Below are positions 57,402-64,000 of a stretch of DNA of 64,000 nucleotides, in pieces (position 1 is the stretch's first letter; every line of letters begins with the position of its first letter). The translations under genes and the position numbers were made by a program. The DNA comes from Pilimelia anulata (GTDB lineage: Bacteria > Actinomycetota > Actinomycetes > Mycobacteriales > Micromonosporaceae), in NCBI RefSeq assembly GCF_014647895.1, contig NZ_BMQB01000001.1, positions 248,001-312,000 on the forward strand, written 5' to 3'. The notes under the pieces were generated by a model that saw nothing but the letters and a program-made list of their open reading frames with translations, was not told the origin of the DNA and searched no databases.

Positions 57402-59600
57402 ATGTTCTCCCGGATCGGCGTGCGGTCCGCGCCCGCCCTCGTCGGGCTCGCCGGCGTCGTCGCGCTGCTGCTCGCCGCCGACACCCCCGCCGGGGCGATC
57501 GCCGCCTTCCTCGGCTACGCCGCGCTCGCCGTGCTCGCCCCCGGCACCCTGGTGTACCGGGCGCTGCGGGCCCGCCCGCACACGCTCGTCGAGGACCTGA
57601 CGTACGGCGCCGTCGTCGGCCTGGTGCTGGAACTGGTCGCCTGGGCGGCGTACACCGCCACCGGGGTGCCGGGCTGGCTGTGGACCTGGCCGCTGGCGGT
57701 GTTCGCGCTGTTCGCCGCGGTGCCGCGGCTGCGCCGGCACTGGTGGGTCCGCGGCTACACCCCGGCGCCGCCGGCCTGGTCGTGGGCGGTCGCGGCGATC
57801 GTCGTGGGCTTCACCTGGTACCTGGCCGAGGTGTTCCTCTGGCGCAACCCGGTCGTGCCGACCGGGGAGGACCAGCAGCAGTACATCGACCTGGCCTTCC
57901 AGCTCTCGCTGGCCGGCGAGGCCACCCACCGGTTCCCGCTGCACGTACCGCAGGTCGCCGGGGAGGTGCTGCACTACCACTGGTTCGGCTTCGCCCACAT
58001 GGCCGCGGCCAGCCTGGTCAGCGGCGTCGACCTGGCGGTGGTGTTCTTCCGGCTCGCCGTACCCGCGCTGTGCGCGCTGGCCGTGCTGGCCGTCGCGGTC
58101 ACCGGCTGGCGGCTGACCCGCCGCCCGGCCGTCGGCGCGGTCGCCGCGGCGCTGATGTTCACCGTCGGCGAGTTCGGCTTCGAGAACGGCATCCGGCAGC
58201 TCTTCGGCACGCAGACCGCGTTCATCGTCTGGGGCAGCCCGTCGATGACCTACAGCTGGGTGCTGCTGCTGCCGATGATCGCCGCCGCGGCCGACCGGCT
58301 CGGCCGGCGCCCCGGCGTCCCGCCGCTGGGCCGCGGCGCGTGGGTGCTGCTCGGCGCGCTGCTGCTCGCCTCCACCGGGGCCAAGGCCAGCTCGATCCCC
58401 GTGTTCGGCGGCGCGGCCGGGTTCGCGCTGCTCGTCGGCGTGCTGCGCGGCCGGCGCTGGTGGCGGCCGGCCGCCGGGGTGCTCGCCCTGGCGCTGGCCG
58501 CGCAGGGCTTCGCCACGGTGGTGCTGTTCGCGTTCGAGACGCACGGCGTCGCGGTGCAGCCGCTGTCCGGGCTGTCCCCGTACGTGGGGTCCGCCGGGGA
58601 CTGGGCCCTGGTCGGCGCCGCCTTCCTGCTGAACATGCAGCTCCGGCTCGCCGGCATCGTCCCGCTGCTGTGGCGGCGGCGCGGCCGGCTGGACGGTCCG
58701 GTGGCGCTGCTGGTCGGCGGGGCGCTGGCCGGGCCGGCGCTGTACCTGCTGCTCGGCCACCCCGGCAGCAGCAACCAGTACTTCGTCCGGACCGCGTTCG
58801 CCTTCGGCGTGCTCGCCTCGGCGCTCGGCGCGGTCGAGGTGTGGGAGCGGGCGCGGCTCGGCCGCGCCGGCGGGTACGCCCTGGCCGCGGCCGCCCTGGC
58901 GGCGGGCGGGGCGCTGGTCGCCGTCCAGTGGTGGCGCGGCCCCGCCGGGTGGGACCCGGACGTGCCCCGCGACGCCGTCCTGCCGCTGCTGCGCTGGGCG
59001 GCCCTGCTCGGCGTCCTCCTGCTCGTCGCCGGCGTCGCCTGGCGGCTGGCCGGCGGGCGGCTGCGCGGCCGCGGCGGCGCGGTCCTGCTCGCGCTGCTGC
59101 TCGCCGCCGGCGCGCCCGGCCTGGTCAACGACGCCCGGGCCAACCGGGCGGCGCCCAACGGCGGCACCAACGTCAACGTCCCGATGCCCGCCTCCCGGGT
59201 GGCCGCGGCCCGCTGGCTGCGCGACCACAGCGCCCCCACCGACGTGCTCGCCACCAACGCCCACTGCCGGGCGGTCGTCGACGGCTGGTGCGACTCGCGG
59301 ACGTTCTGGCTCGGCGCCTACGCGCAACGCTCCGTGCTGATCGAGGGCTGGGCCTTCGCCCCGCGGGCGGTCACGCTCGGTATCAGTCCGTTCGGCCCGT
59401 TCTGGGATCAAGCCCTGTTCGCCGCCAACGACGCCGCGATCACCGCGCCCACCGCGGCGGGCCTGGCCGACCTGCGCGACCGGTACGGCGTGCGCTGGCT
59501 GGTCGTGGACCGGTCCGCCGGCCCGGAGTCCCCGGAGTTGGCCGGACTCGCGCCGCGCCGCTTCGACAATGGCATCGTGGCGGTGTATCACGTCGAGTGA
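57402..59600 (+). CDS. Polytopic membrane protein, possibly GT-C type (732 aa)
   Basis: More than ten hydrophobic segments fill residues 8-590 (for example LVGLAGVVALLLAADTPAGA, VAAIVVGFTWYLAEVFLW, AVLAVAVTGWRLTRRPAVG). An early extracytoplasmic loop has acidic residues (VVPTGEDQQQYIDLAFQLSL) and a soluble C-terminal domain has SRVAAARWLRDHSAPTDVLA and CRAVVDGWCDSRTFWLGAYA. The layout resembles GT-C fold sugar transferases that use lipid-linked donors, but no signature is decisive. It follows the GH3 gene by 20 bases. A role in surface glycan assembly fits the neighbours and is inference. Confidence 0.7.
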   Translation: MFSRIGVRSAPALVGLAGVVALLLAADTPAGAIAAFLGYAALAVLAPGTLVYRALRARPHTLVEDLTYGAVVGLVLELVAWAAYTATGVPGWLWTWPLAVFALFAAVPRLRRHWWVRGYTPAPPAWSWAVAAIVVGFTWYLAEVFLWRNPVVPTGEDQQQYIDLAFQLSLAGEATHRFPLHVPQVAGEVLHYHWFGFAHMAAASLVSGVDLAVVFFRLAVPALCALAVLAVAVTGWRLTRRPAVGAVAAALMFTVGEFGFENGIRQLFGTQTAFIVWGSPSMTYSWVLLLPMIAAAADRLGRRPGVPPLGRGAWVLLGALLLASTGAKASSIPVFGGAAGFALLVGVLRGRRWWRPAAGVLALALAAQGFATVVLFAFETHGVAVQPLSGLSPYVGSAGDWALVGAAFLLNMQLRLAGIVPLLWRRRGRLDGPVALLVGGALAGPALYLLLGHPGSSNQYFVRTAFAFGVLASALGAVEVWERARLGRAGGYALAAAALAAGGALVAVQWWRGPAGWDPDVPRDAVLPLLRWAALLGVLLLVAGVAWRLAGGRLRGRGGAVLLALLLAAGAPGLVNDARANRAAPNGGTNVNVPMPASRVAAARWLRDHSAPTDVLATNAHCRAVVDGWCDSRTFWLGAYAQRSVLIEGWAFAPRAVTLGISPFGPFWDQALFAANDAAITAPTAAGLADLRDRYGVRWLVVDRSAGPESPELAGLAPRRFDNGIVAVYHVE

Positions 59601-59658
59601 CGGGTGGTGTTCCGCCCGGCCGGGTGCCCCGCTACGGTATGCGCATCGGGGTGGGTCG

Positions 59659-61104
59659 ATGACTGGGGGCGGTGTGCGCGGAATCGTGGCAATGATCATG
59701 GGTGGCGTGTGCGCGCTGGCCACCGCCGGCGGCCCGGCCGCCGCGGCGGCCCCGCGGCACCCGGCGCCGCCCGCCGCCGTCCGGGCCCCGGCGGCGCCCG
59801 CCCCGGCCGCGCCCGGCCGGCCCCGCGGCGAGGACCCGTCCAGCGCCGAGCTGCACGCCGCCGACCCGGCCGCCGCCGTCGACGGCCTGCCGCGCGGCGA
59901 CCGGACGCCGCACCGGATCGCCAGCGGCCGCGGCACCGTCGTCGCCGCGGCCGCCGACGAGGCGACCGGCCGGGCCGTCAAGGGCATCTGCGCGCGCATC
60001 CTGCTGCCCGACCCCAACGACGTCCGGCAGCGGTGCACGAAGGGCCGCAAGGTCACCATCGAGGACATCCCCACCGGCCTGGTCACGGTCGCGATCTGGG
60101 CCAAGCCGTACCGGTACTACGTCGGCATGGCCGTCCGGGCGCAGGTCCGCGACGACCGGCGCACCCACGTCACCACCGACCTGCGGGTCGGCGGCCTGAT
60201 CACCGGCGCCGTCGTGGACCGCGCCGGCCGCGGGGTGCGCGACGCGACGCTGGAGGCGTTCAACACCAGCGGCCCGCGCACGTACGACACCTGGGCCGAC
60301 GCCGGCGCCGACGGCACCGCGAGCACCCCGCCGCTGCCCGCCGGCGAGTACCGGCTGTTCGTCACCCCGCCCGACGGCAGCACCCTCGGCCGGCAGTGGG
60401 TCGGCGCCGACGGCGGTACGGGCCGGGAGAGCCTCGCCGCCACGATCACCGTGACGGCCGGCAGCACCACCACCGCCCCCACCGCCCGGCTCGACCCGGG
60501 CGGCGCGATCAGCGGGACGATCAGTACCCCGGCCGGCGCGGACGTCCCCGCCTGGGTGCACCTGCGCACCGAGCGCGCCTGGGACGCCGCCGACGGCGTG
60601 GCCGCGGACGACCAGGGCCGGTTCACCATGACCGGCCTCGGCCCGTACGACTGGGCGCTGCGCTTCTCCGGCATGGGCTTCGCCCACCAGTGGGCCGGCG
60701 GCGTCGCCGACTCGGCTGCCGCCACCGGCGTGCCGGTGCAGTCCGGCCAGACCGCGACGGTCGCGCTGCGGGCGGCGCAGGGCATCCGGATCAGCGGCGC
60801 GGTCTCGCCGACCGGGCCGGGGGAGAACCTGCGCTTCGTCGAGGTCCTCGACGCCACCGGCGGCGCCCGCCTCGGGATCAGCAACGACGACGCCGACGTG
60901 GACGCGTACGAGGTGTTCGCCCTCGGCGACCGCAAGGCCAAGCTGCACTGGGTGATGGTGGTGGGCAACGGCCCGCGGACCACCGACGGCTGGTACGACC
61001 GGGCGGCGGAGTACGCGGACGCCACGGCGGTACCGCTGCCCCGCACCGGCCGCACCACGGTCGACCTGCACACGTTCCCCGACGAGCCCCCGCCCGGCGC
61101 CTGA
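59659..61104 (+). CDS. Secreted protein with carboxypeptidase-regulatory-like repeats (481 aa)
   Basis: A signal peptide (GIVAMIMGGVCALATAGGPA, cleavage after AAAA) and a Pro/Ala-rich linker precede at least four beta-sandwich modules of the carboxypeptidase regulatory or transthyretin-like type. Examples are GRAVKGICARILLPDPNDVR, LITGAVVDRAGRGVRDATL, GAISGTISTPAGADVPAWV and GIRISGAVSPTGPGENLRFV. No catalytic domain is attached. It may bind or scaffold surface polymers. TACGGT at 59633-59638 and a GGGGTGGG run precede ATG 59659. It ends at a bidirectional hairpin. Confidence 0.8.
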   Translation: MTGGGVRGIVAMIMGGVCALATAGGPAAAAAPRHPAPPAAVRAPAAPAPAAPGRPRGEDPSSAELHAADPAAAVDGLPRGDRTPHRIASGRGTVVAAAADEATGRAVKGICARILLPDPNDVRQRCTKGRKVTIEDIPTGLVTVAIWAKPYRYYVGMAVRAQVRDDRRTHVTTDLRVGGLITGAVVDRAGRGVRDATLEAFNTSGPRTYDTWADAGADGTASTPPLPAGEYRLFVTPPDGSTLGRQWVGADGGTGRESLAATITVTAGSTTTAPTARLDPGGAISGTISTPAGADVPAWVHLRTERAWDAADGVAADDQGRFTMTGLGPYDWALRFSGMGFAHQWAGGVADSAAATGVPVQSGQTATVALRAAQGIRISGAVSPTGPGENLRFVEVLDATGGARLGISNDDADVDAYEVFALGDRKAKLHWVMVVGNGPRTTDGWYDRAAEYADATAVPLPRTGRTTVDLHTFPDEPPPGA

Positions 61105-61109
61105 CCCGC

Positions 61110-61144
61110 CCGGCGGCCGGCCCCCCGGACCGCCCGGCCGCCGG
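61110..61144. terminator. Bidirectional hairpin between convergent genes
   Basis: CCGGCGGCCGG (61110-61120) pairs perfectly with CCGGCCGCCGG (61134-61144) between the stops at 61104 and 61157. Confidence 0.65.
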
Positions 61145-61156
61145 CCGGTGCGGTGG

Positions 61157-61867
61157 TCAGTGCGGGCGGTGGGCGCGGAGCATCAGCGAGACGCCCGGCA
61201 TCCGCTGCACCGGCAGGTACCGCTCGGCCACGATCACCCCGGTCAGGCACCCGTTCACCACCGCCGGCAGCGCGCCCAGGTCGCTGCCGGCGGACGTCCG
61301 CCGCCGCCACGCGGCCACCGGCCGCAGCAGCACGTTCCAGCTCCACAGGTCGTCCACGACCAGCCCGGCCCGCTCGATCACCGCCCGCAGCCCGTCCCGG
61401 TCGTACCGGCGCACGTGGCCCACCGCCTCGTCGTGCGCCGACCACAGCCGCATGTCGCACGGCACCGCGACCAGCGCCGTCCCGCCCGGCCGCAGCACCC
61501 GCCGGAACTCGGCCGCCGCCAGGTCGTCCTCGGCGAAGTGCTCCAGGATGTCGAACGCGGTGACCAGATCCAGGCTCCCGGTCCGCACCGGCAGGTGCCG
61601 GGCGTCCGCCCGGAGCACGGGCAGGCCGCGCTCGCGGGCCACCTCGGCGCCCTCGCGGCTGTACTCCAGCGCGGCCGGCCGCCAGCCGTGCGCCCGCAGC
61701 ACCCGGGTGTTGCCGCCGCCGGCGGCGCCGACGTCCAGCGCCCGGCCGGGGGCGATGCCGGCGGCGGTGAGGCGGCGCAGGGCGCGGGCGAGGAGGGCGC
61801 GGCGTTCGCGGTACCACCAGTGGGTGTCCTCGAGGGCGGCGAGCTTGCGGATCTCGGTCGCTTCCAC
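61157..61867 (-). CDS. Class I SAM-dependent methyltransferase (236 aa)
   Basis: Rossmann methyltransferase motifs: motif I ALDVGAAGGGNTRVLRAHGW, the acidic end of strand 2 in AALEYSREGAEVA, motif II/III SLDLVTAFDILEHFAEDDLA and LRPGGTALVAVPCDMRLWSA. The N-terminal EDTHWWYRERRALLARAL and the loop HDEAVGHVRRYDRDGL are typical of methyltransferases found with polysaccharide or lipid glycosylation genes. A C-terminal hydrophobic stretch may touch the membrane. GTG 61867 follows TAGGGT by seven bases. Substrate unknown. Confidence 0.88.
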   Translation of the reverse strand: MEATEIRKLAALEDTHWWYRERRALLARALRRLTAAGIAPGRALDVGAAGGGNTRVLRAHGWRPAALEYSREGAEVARERGLPVLRADARHLPVRTGSLDLVTAFDILEHFAEDDLAAAEFRRVLRPGGTALVAVPCDMRLWSAHDEAVGHVRRYDRDGLRAVIERAGLVVDDLWSWNVLLRPVAAWRRRTSAGSDLGALPAVVNGCLTGVIVAERYLPVQRMPGVSLMLRAHRPH

Positions 61868-61874
61868 CCGCGCC

Positions 61875-61880
61875 ACCCTA
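61875..61880 (-). promoter_or_regulatory. -10 element TAGGGT for the methyltransferase gene
   Basis: On the minus strand TAGGGT ends seven bases before GTG 61867; no ribosome site is present. Confidence 0.5.
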
Positions 61881-61937
61881 GTACCGGCGTCGCCGCCCGA
61901 CCGACCCGCGGGTACCTCCGCGACGGGGTCACGGGCC

Positions 61938-61980
61938 GGCGGAACGCCAACTATAGTTGGCGTTCCGCCACTATAGTGGC
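61938..61980. promoter_or_regulatory. Two adjoining perfect palindromes upstream of the MNT gene
   Basis: 61938-61969 is a perfect 32-bp palindrome centred on ACTATAGT, and 61967-61980 (GCCACTATAGTGGC) is a second perfect 14-bp palindrome. They share CCA(A)CTATAGT(T)GG and overlap by three bases. TATAGT at 61972-61977 can act as the -10 box for the gene starting at 61998, so binding here should block transcription. The pattern suits autoregulation by the winged-helix part of that protein. The palindrome also lies 58 bases upstream of the divergent methyltransferase promoter. Confidence 0.7.
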
Positions 61981-61997
61981 AAGCCTGGAGGTATGAC

Positions 61998-62624
61998 GTG
62001 GACCTGGCGCGGCCGTTGGCCACCGTGACGCCGACGCTCGACGGCGATGTGCTGACCGTCCTGGCCCGCCATCCCGACGCGCTGACGATCGGGCAGGTGC
62101 GGCAGGCCCTGGCCGGCCCGTCCGCCGAGGGCGTGCGAAAGGTACTGCACCGCCTCACACACCAGGGTGTCGTGCGCTCCGCCAGGGTCGGGAACGTGGC
62201 GACCTTCCGCCTGAACCGGGAGCACCTCGCAGCGCCGCACATCACGGCGCTGGCCGAGCTGGCGGACGCGTTCCTCGGGCGACTGGCGCGGCGACTGCGC
62301 CGGTGGGAGCCGGTGCCGCTGTACGCCGCTGTCTTCGGTTCGGCGGCCCGTGGCGACATGCACGCCGGCAGCGACATCGACATTCTCCTCGTCGCCCCCG
62401 GAACCGGGATCGACCCGCGATGGGAAACGGCAGTGGCGGAGCTGGTCGTCGACGGGGCGGAGTGGCTGGGCAATGACGTGCGCCCCCTGATCCTGCCGGC
62501 CGGGGAGATCATCGCCCGCGGCCATGCGGAACCGGTACTCCGGGACGTGCTCGCCGACGGCATCACCGTGCTCGGCTCCCGATCGTGGCTGGCCGACGCG
62601 GTCCGGACCCCGGGGGAGCGGTGA
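61998..62624 (+). CDS. HTH plus MNT nucleotidyltransferase protein (208 aa)
   Basis: The N-terminal 80 residues form a winged helix (DALTIGQVRQALAGPSAEGV, RKVLHRLTHQGVVRSARVGN). The rest is a minimal nucleotidyltransferase with the active-site signature VFGSAARGDMHAGSDIDILL (G-S-x14-D-x-D). Proteins of this type pair with HEPN proteins in MNT-HEPN toxin-antitoxin modules, where the MNT partner can AMPylate the HEPN toxin. GGAGGT lies just before GTG 61998. The stop overlaps an ATG of the damaged HEPN-like sequence (TGATG). Both catalytic acids are intact. Its G+C is somewhat lower than the surroundings, suggesting acquisition. Confidence 0.85.
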   Translation: MDLARPLATVTPTLDGDVLTVLARHPDALTIGQVRQALAGPSAEGVRKVLHRLTHQGVVRSARVGNVATFRLNREHLAAPHITALAELADAFLGRLARRLRRWEPVPLYAAVFGSAARGDMHAGSDIDILLVAPGTGIDPRWETAVAELVVDGAEWLGNDVRPLILPAGEIIARGHAEPVLRDVLADGITVLGSRSWLADAVRTPGER

Positions 62625-62847
62625 TGGCCCAGCGCACGCGGCGCTGCGACGCCACGGCGAGGCGGTCGCATTGCTGCGCAAGGTGGACGGTGACGCCGCG
62701 CGTCAGTCGAGCACGCTGCTGGGTCTGAAGACGAAGGCCGGGTACAGCCACACACCGACCACGCCGGACGAGGTGAAGCGCGCCGCCCGGGCGGCCGCCG
62801 CGCTGGTCGACGCCGCCCGCCGGGCGCACGCGGCGACGGCCGGCTGA
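62624..62847 (+). pseudogene. Truncated, frameshifted HEPN-like partner of the MNT gene
   Basis: ATG 62624 overlaps the MNT stop and starts MAQRTRR, then the frame fails. Another frame continues from about 62644 with ALRRHGEAVALLRKVDGDAA, LLGLKTKAGYSHTPTTPDEV and AARAAAALVDAARRAHAA, which looks like the C-terminal half of a HEPN-type helical bundle. I recall the phrase L-L-x-L-K-x-x-A-x-Y from such proteins next to MNT genes. The N-terminal half, expected to be about 60-70 residues, is missing, so an internal deletion with frameshift is inferred. No start codon opens the C-terminal frame. Confidence 0.6.
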
Positions 62848-62855
62848 TCGTTGCG

Positions 62856-63278
62856 GTGGGCGTGGTGGGCGTGCGTCGATTCGGGTGGGGTGACCACGAC
62901 GCCGTCGCGGCGCTGTGGGCCGGCGCGGGCCTGGACGTCGTCCCCCGGGCGGAGCTGCGCGCGAAGCTCGCCCGCGACCCCGAGCTGTTCCTGGTCGCCG
63001 AGGCCGACGGCCGGGTGGTCGGCGTGCTGCTGGGCACCTACGACGGCCGGCGGGGGTGGATCCTGCGGCTCGCCGTCGACCCGGACCGCCGGCGGCAGGG
63101 CATCGCCCGCGACCTGGTGGCGGAGCTGGAGCGGCGCTTCGCCCGGCTGGGCTGCCCGCGGGTGAACCTGCTGGTGCTGCCGGACAACGAGGCCGGCCTG
63201 CGGTTCTGGCGCGCGCTCGGCTACCTGCCGTACCCGGACGTCCTGTGCTCGAAGCCGCTCCCCGCCGACCCGCGGTAG
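62856..63278 (+). CDS. GNAT-family acetyltransferase (140 aa)
   Basis: A compact GNAT fold: VRRFGWGDHDAVAALWAGAG, LFLVAEADGRVVGVLLGTYD, the acetyl-CoA loop LAVDPDRRRQGIARDLVAEL and the late helix LPDNEAGLRFWRALGYLPYP. The sequence resembles the RimI/YpeA type of stand-alone acetyltransferase. Several GTG codons (62856, 62865, 62871) are possible starts and none has a good ribosome site; the outermost is given. It begins just after the broken HEPN-like sequence. Confidence 0.85.
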   Translation: MGVVGVRRFGWGDHDAVAALWAGAGLDVVPRAELRAKLARDPELFLVAEADGRVVGVLLGTYDGRRGWILRLAVDPDRRRQGIARDLVAELERRFARLGCPRVNLLVLPDNEAGLRFWRALGYLPYPDVLCSKPLPADPR

Positions 63279-63306
63279 CCGGACCCGAGCGCCCCGCGCA
63301 ACGGCA

Positions 63307-63346
63307 GCGGCGGCGACCCCCGGACCACGCCGGGAACCGCCGCCGC
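63307..63346. terminator. Possible bidirectional hairpin
   Basis: GCGGCGGC (63307-63314) pairs with GCCGCCGC (63339-63346), with an inner CCCGG/CCGGG pair. It lies between the stops at 63278 and 63357. Confidence 0.45.
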
Positions 63347-63356
63347 ACCGATCGAC

Positions 63357-64000
63357 CTACAGCGGGATGTTGCCGTGGGCGCCGCGGGCCGCCGGCGCCT
63401 CAGCCAGCGCCTCCGCGATCCGCCGCCGCGTGTCCGCCGGCTTGATCACCTCGTCCACCACGCCGATCTCCAGCGCCCGGTTCACCCCGCCCGCCGTCTG
63501 CGTCTGCTCCTCGATGAGCCGCGCCCGCAGCTCGTCCCGCTCCTCCGCCGGCGTCGCCGCCAGCTTCTTGCGGTGCAGGATGTTCACCGCCGCCGAGGCG
63601 CCCATGACCGCGACCTCGGCCTGCGGCCAGGCGAAGACGGCGGTGGCGCCGAGCGAGCGGGAGTTCATCGCGATGTACGCCCCGCCGTACGCCTTCCGGG
63701 TCACCAGGGTGACCCGCGGCACGACGGCCTCGCTGAACGCGTGCAGCAGCTTGGCGCCGCGCCGGACGACGCCGTCCCACTCCTGGCCGAGGCCGGGCAG
63801 GTAGCCGGGGACGTCCACGAGCACGATCAGCGGGACGCCGAGCGCGTCGCACATCCGAACGAACCGGGCCGCCTTCTCGGCGCTGGACGCGTCCAGGCAG
63901 CCGCCGAGGCGCAGCGGGTTGTTGGCGATCACGCCGACCGTGCGGCCGGCGAAGCGGCCCAGCGTGGTGACGACGTTCGGCGCCCACTTGGCGTGCAGTT
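63357..64000 (-). CDS. Acyl-CoA carboxylase beta subunit (carboxyltransferase), C-terminal part
   Basis: The frame is open to the right window edge and encodes the C-terminal 213 or so residues. It shows VVTTLGRFAGRTVGVIANNP, SAEKAARFVRMCDALGVPLI, VDVPGYLPGLGQEWDGVVRR, the oxyanion-type TRKAYGGAYIAMNSRSLGAT and VFAWPQAEVAVMGASAAVNI, and it ends ARGAHGNIPL. This is the AccD/PccB family that transfers carboxylate from biotin to acetyl- or propionyl-CoA for fatty acid or polyketide precursors. Which acyl-CoA is used depends on an active-site residue I cannot assign. The N-terminal domain is outside the window. Confidence 0.93.
   Translation of the reverse strand, partial: LHAKWAPNVVTTLGRFAGRTVGVIANNPLRLGGCLDASSAEKAARFVRMCDALGVPLIVLVDVPGYLPGLGQEWDGVVRRGAKLLHAFSEAVVPRVTLVTRKAYGGAYIAMNSRSLGATAVFAWPQAEVAVMGASAAVNILHRKKLAATPAEERDELRARLIEEQTQTAGGVNRALEIGVVDEVIKPADTRRRIAEALAEAPAARGAHGNIPL

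Noticed and set aside
62524-62847. Complete 107-codon gene starting inside the MNT gene
   Set aside because: The ATG lies deep within the MNT coding sequence in another frame with no ribosome site; only the part after about 62644 is HEPN-like, so it is treated as a broken gene.

Overview
The window is chromosomal DNA of a very high-GC Actinomycetota, most likely a Micromonosporaceae-type organism. The base composition, the dgt and dnaG neighbourhood, a DUF3145 gene, frequent GTG starts and many apparently leaderless promoters (TANNNT 6-9 nt before the start codon) all fit. The family-level call is inference from gene content, because no search could be run.

Layout. 1-5940 is the right part of an integrated mobile element of visibly lower GC. 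It carries a DUF932 gene, an XRE regulator, an excisionase-like protein, a large serine recombinase and a complete tRNA-dihydrouridine synthase (dus) gene. It sits inside the host dus gene, whose 3' part remains at 5934-6752. 6785-21878 is mostly housekeeping: a GH9 lipoprotein, an orphan histidine kinase, pyruvate phosphate dikinase, dgt, an asparagine-synthase-like protein, an NlpC-like protein, dnaG and an ABC-2 exporter. 22002-27274 is a tight four-gene operon: ECF sigma factor, small CpR-like protein, subtilisin-like protease and TPR-CHAT (caspase-like) protein. 27587-30617 holds a YtxH-like gene, tRNA-Asn, tRNA-Met and a decayed stretch with a tyrosine-recombinase remnant and a broken S8 protease. 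30632-39279 holds a secreted trypsin-like protease, a GNAT enzyme, a secreted DUF11-like protein, a YbaB-like protein, a DUF4153 membrane protein and a secreted nuclease.

39425-47255 is a complete monoderm type IV pilus operon on the minus strand (pilB-T-C-A-D-M-N-O). A near-perfect palindrome separates it from a divergent acyl-ACP desaturase. 48531-55578 holds a STAS anti-anti-sigma gene with a sigma-B-like promoter, a CDF metal exporter, a HelD-like RNA polymerase helicase, DedA, an alpha/beta hydrolase, a small conserved gene and DUF3145. 55657-63278 holds a GH3 lipoprotein, a polytopic membrane protein, a secreted repeat protein, a methyltransferase, an MNT nucleotidyltransferase behind strong palindromes with a broken HEPN-like partner, and a GNAT enzyme. 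The window ends inside an acyl-CoA carboxylase beta-subunit gene.

The most interesting systems are the sigma-protease-CHAT operon, which looks like a regulated proteolytic cascade of unknown purpose; the int-dus element, which breaks dus and carries a coupled replacement; and the autoregulated-looking MNT locus with a disabled HEPN partner.
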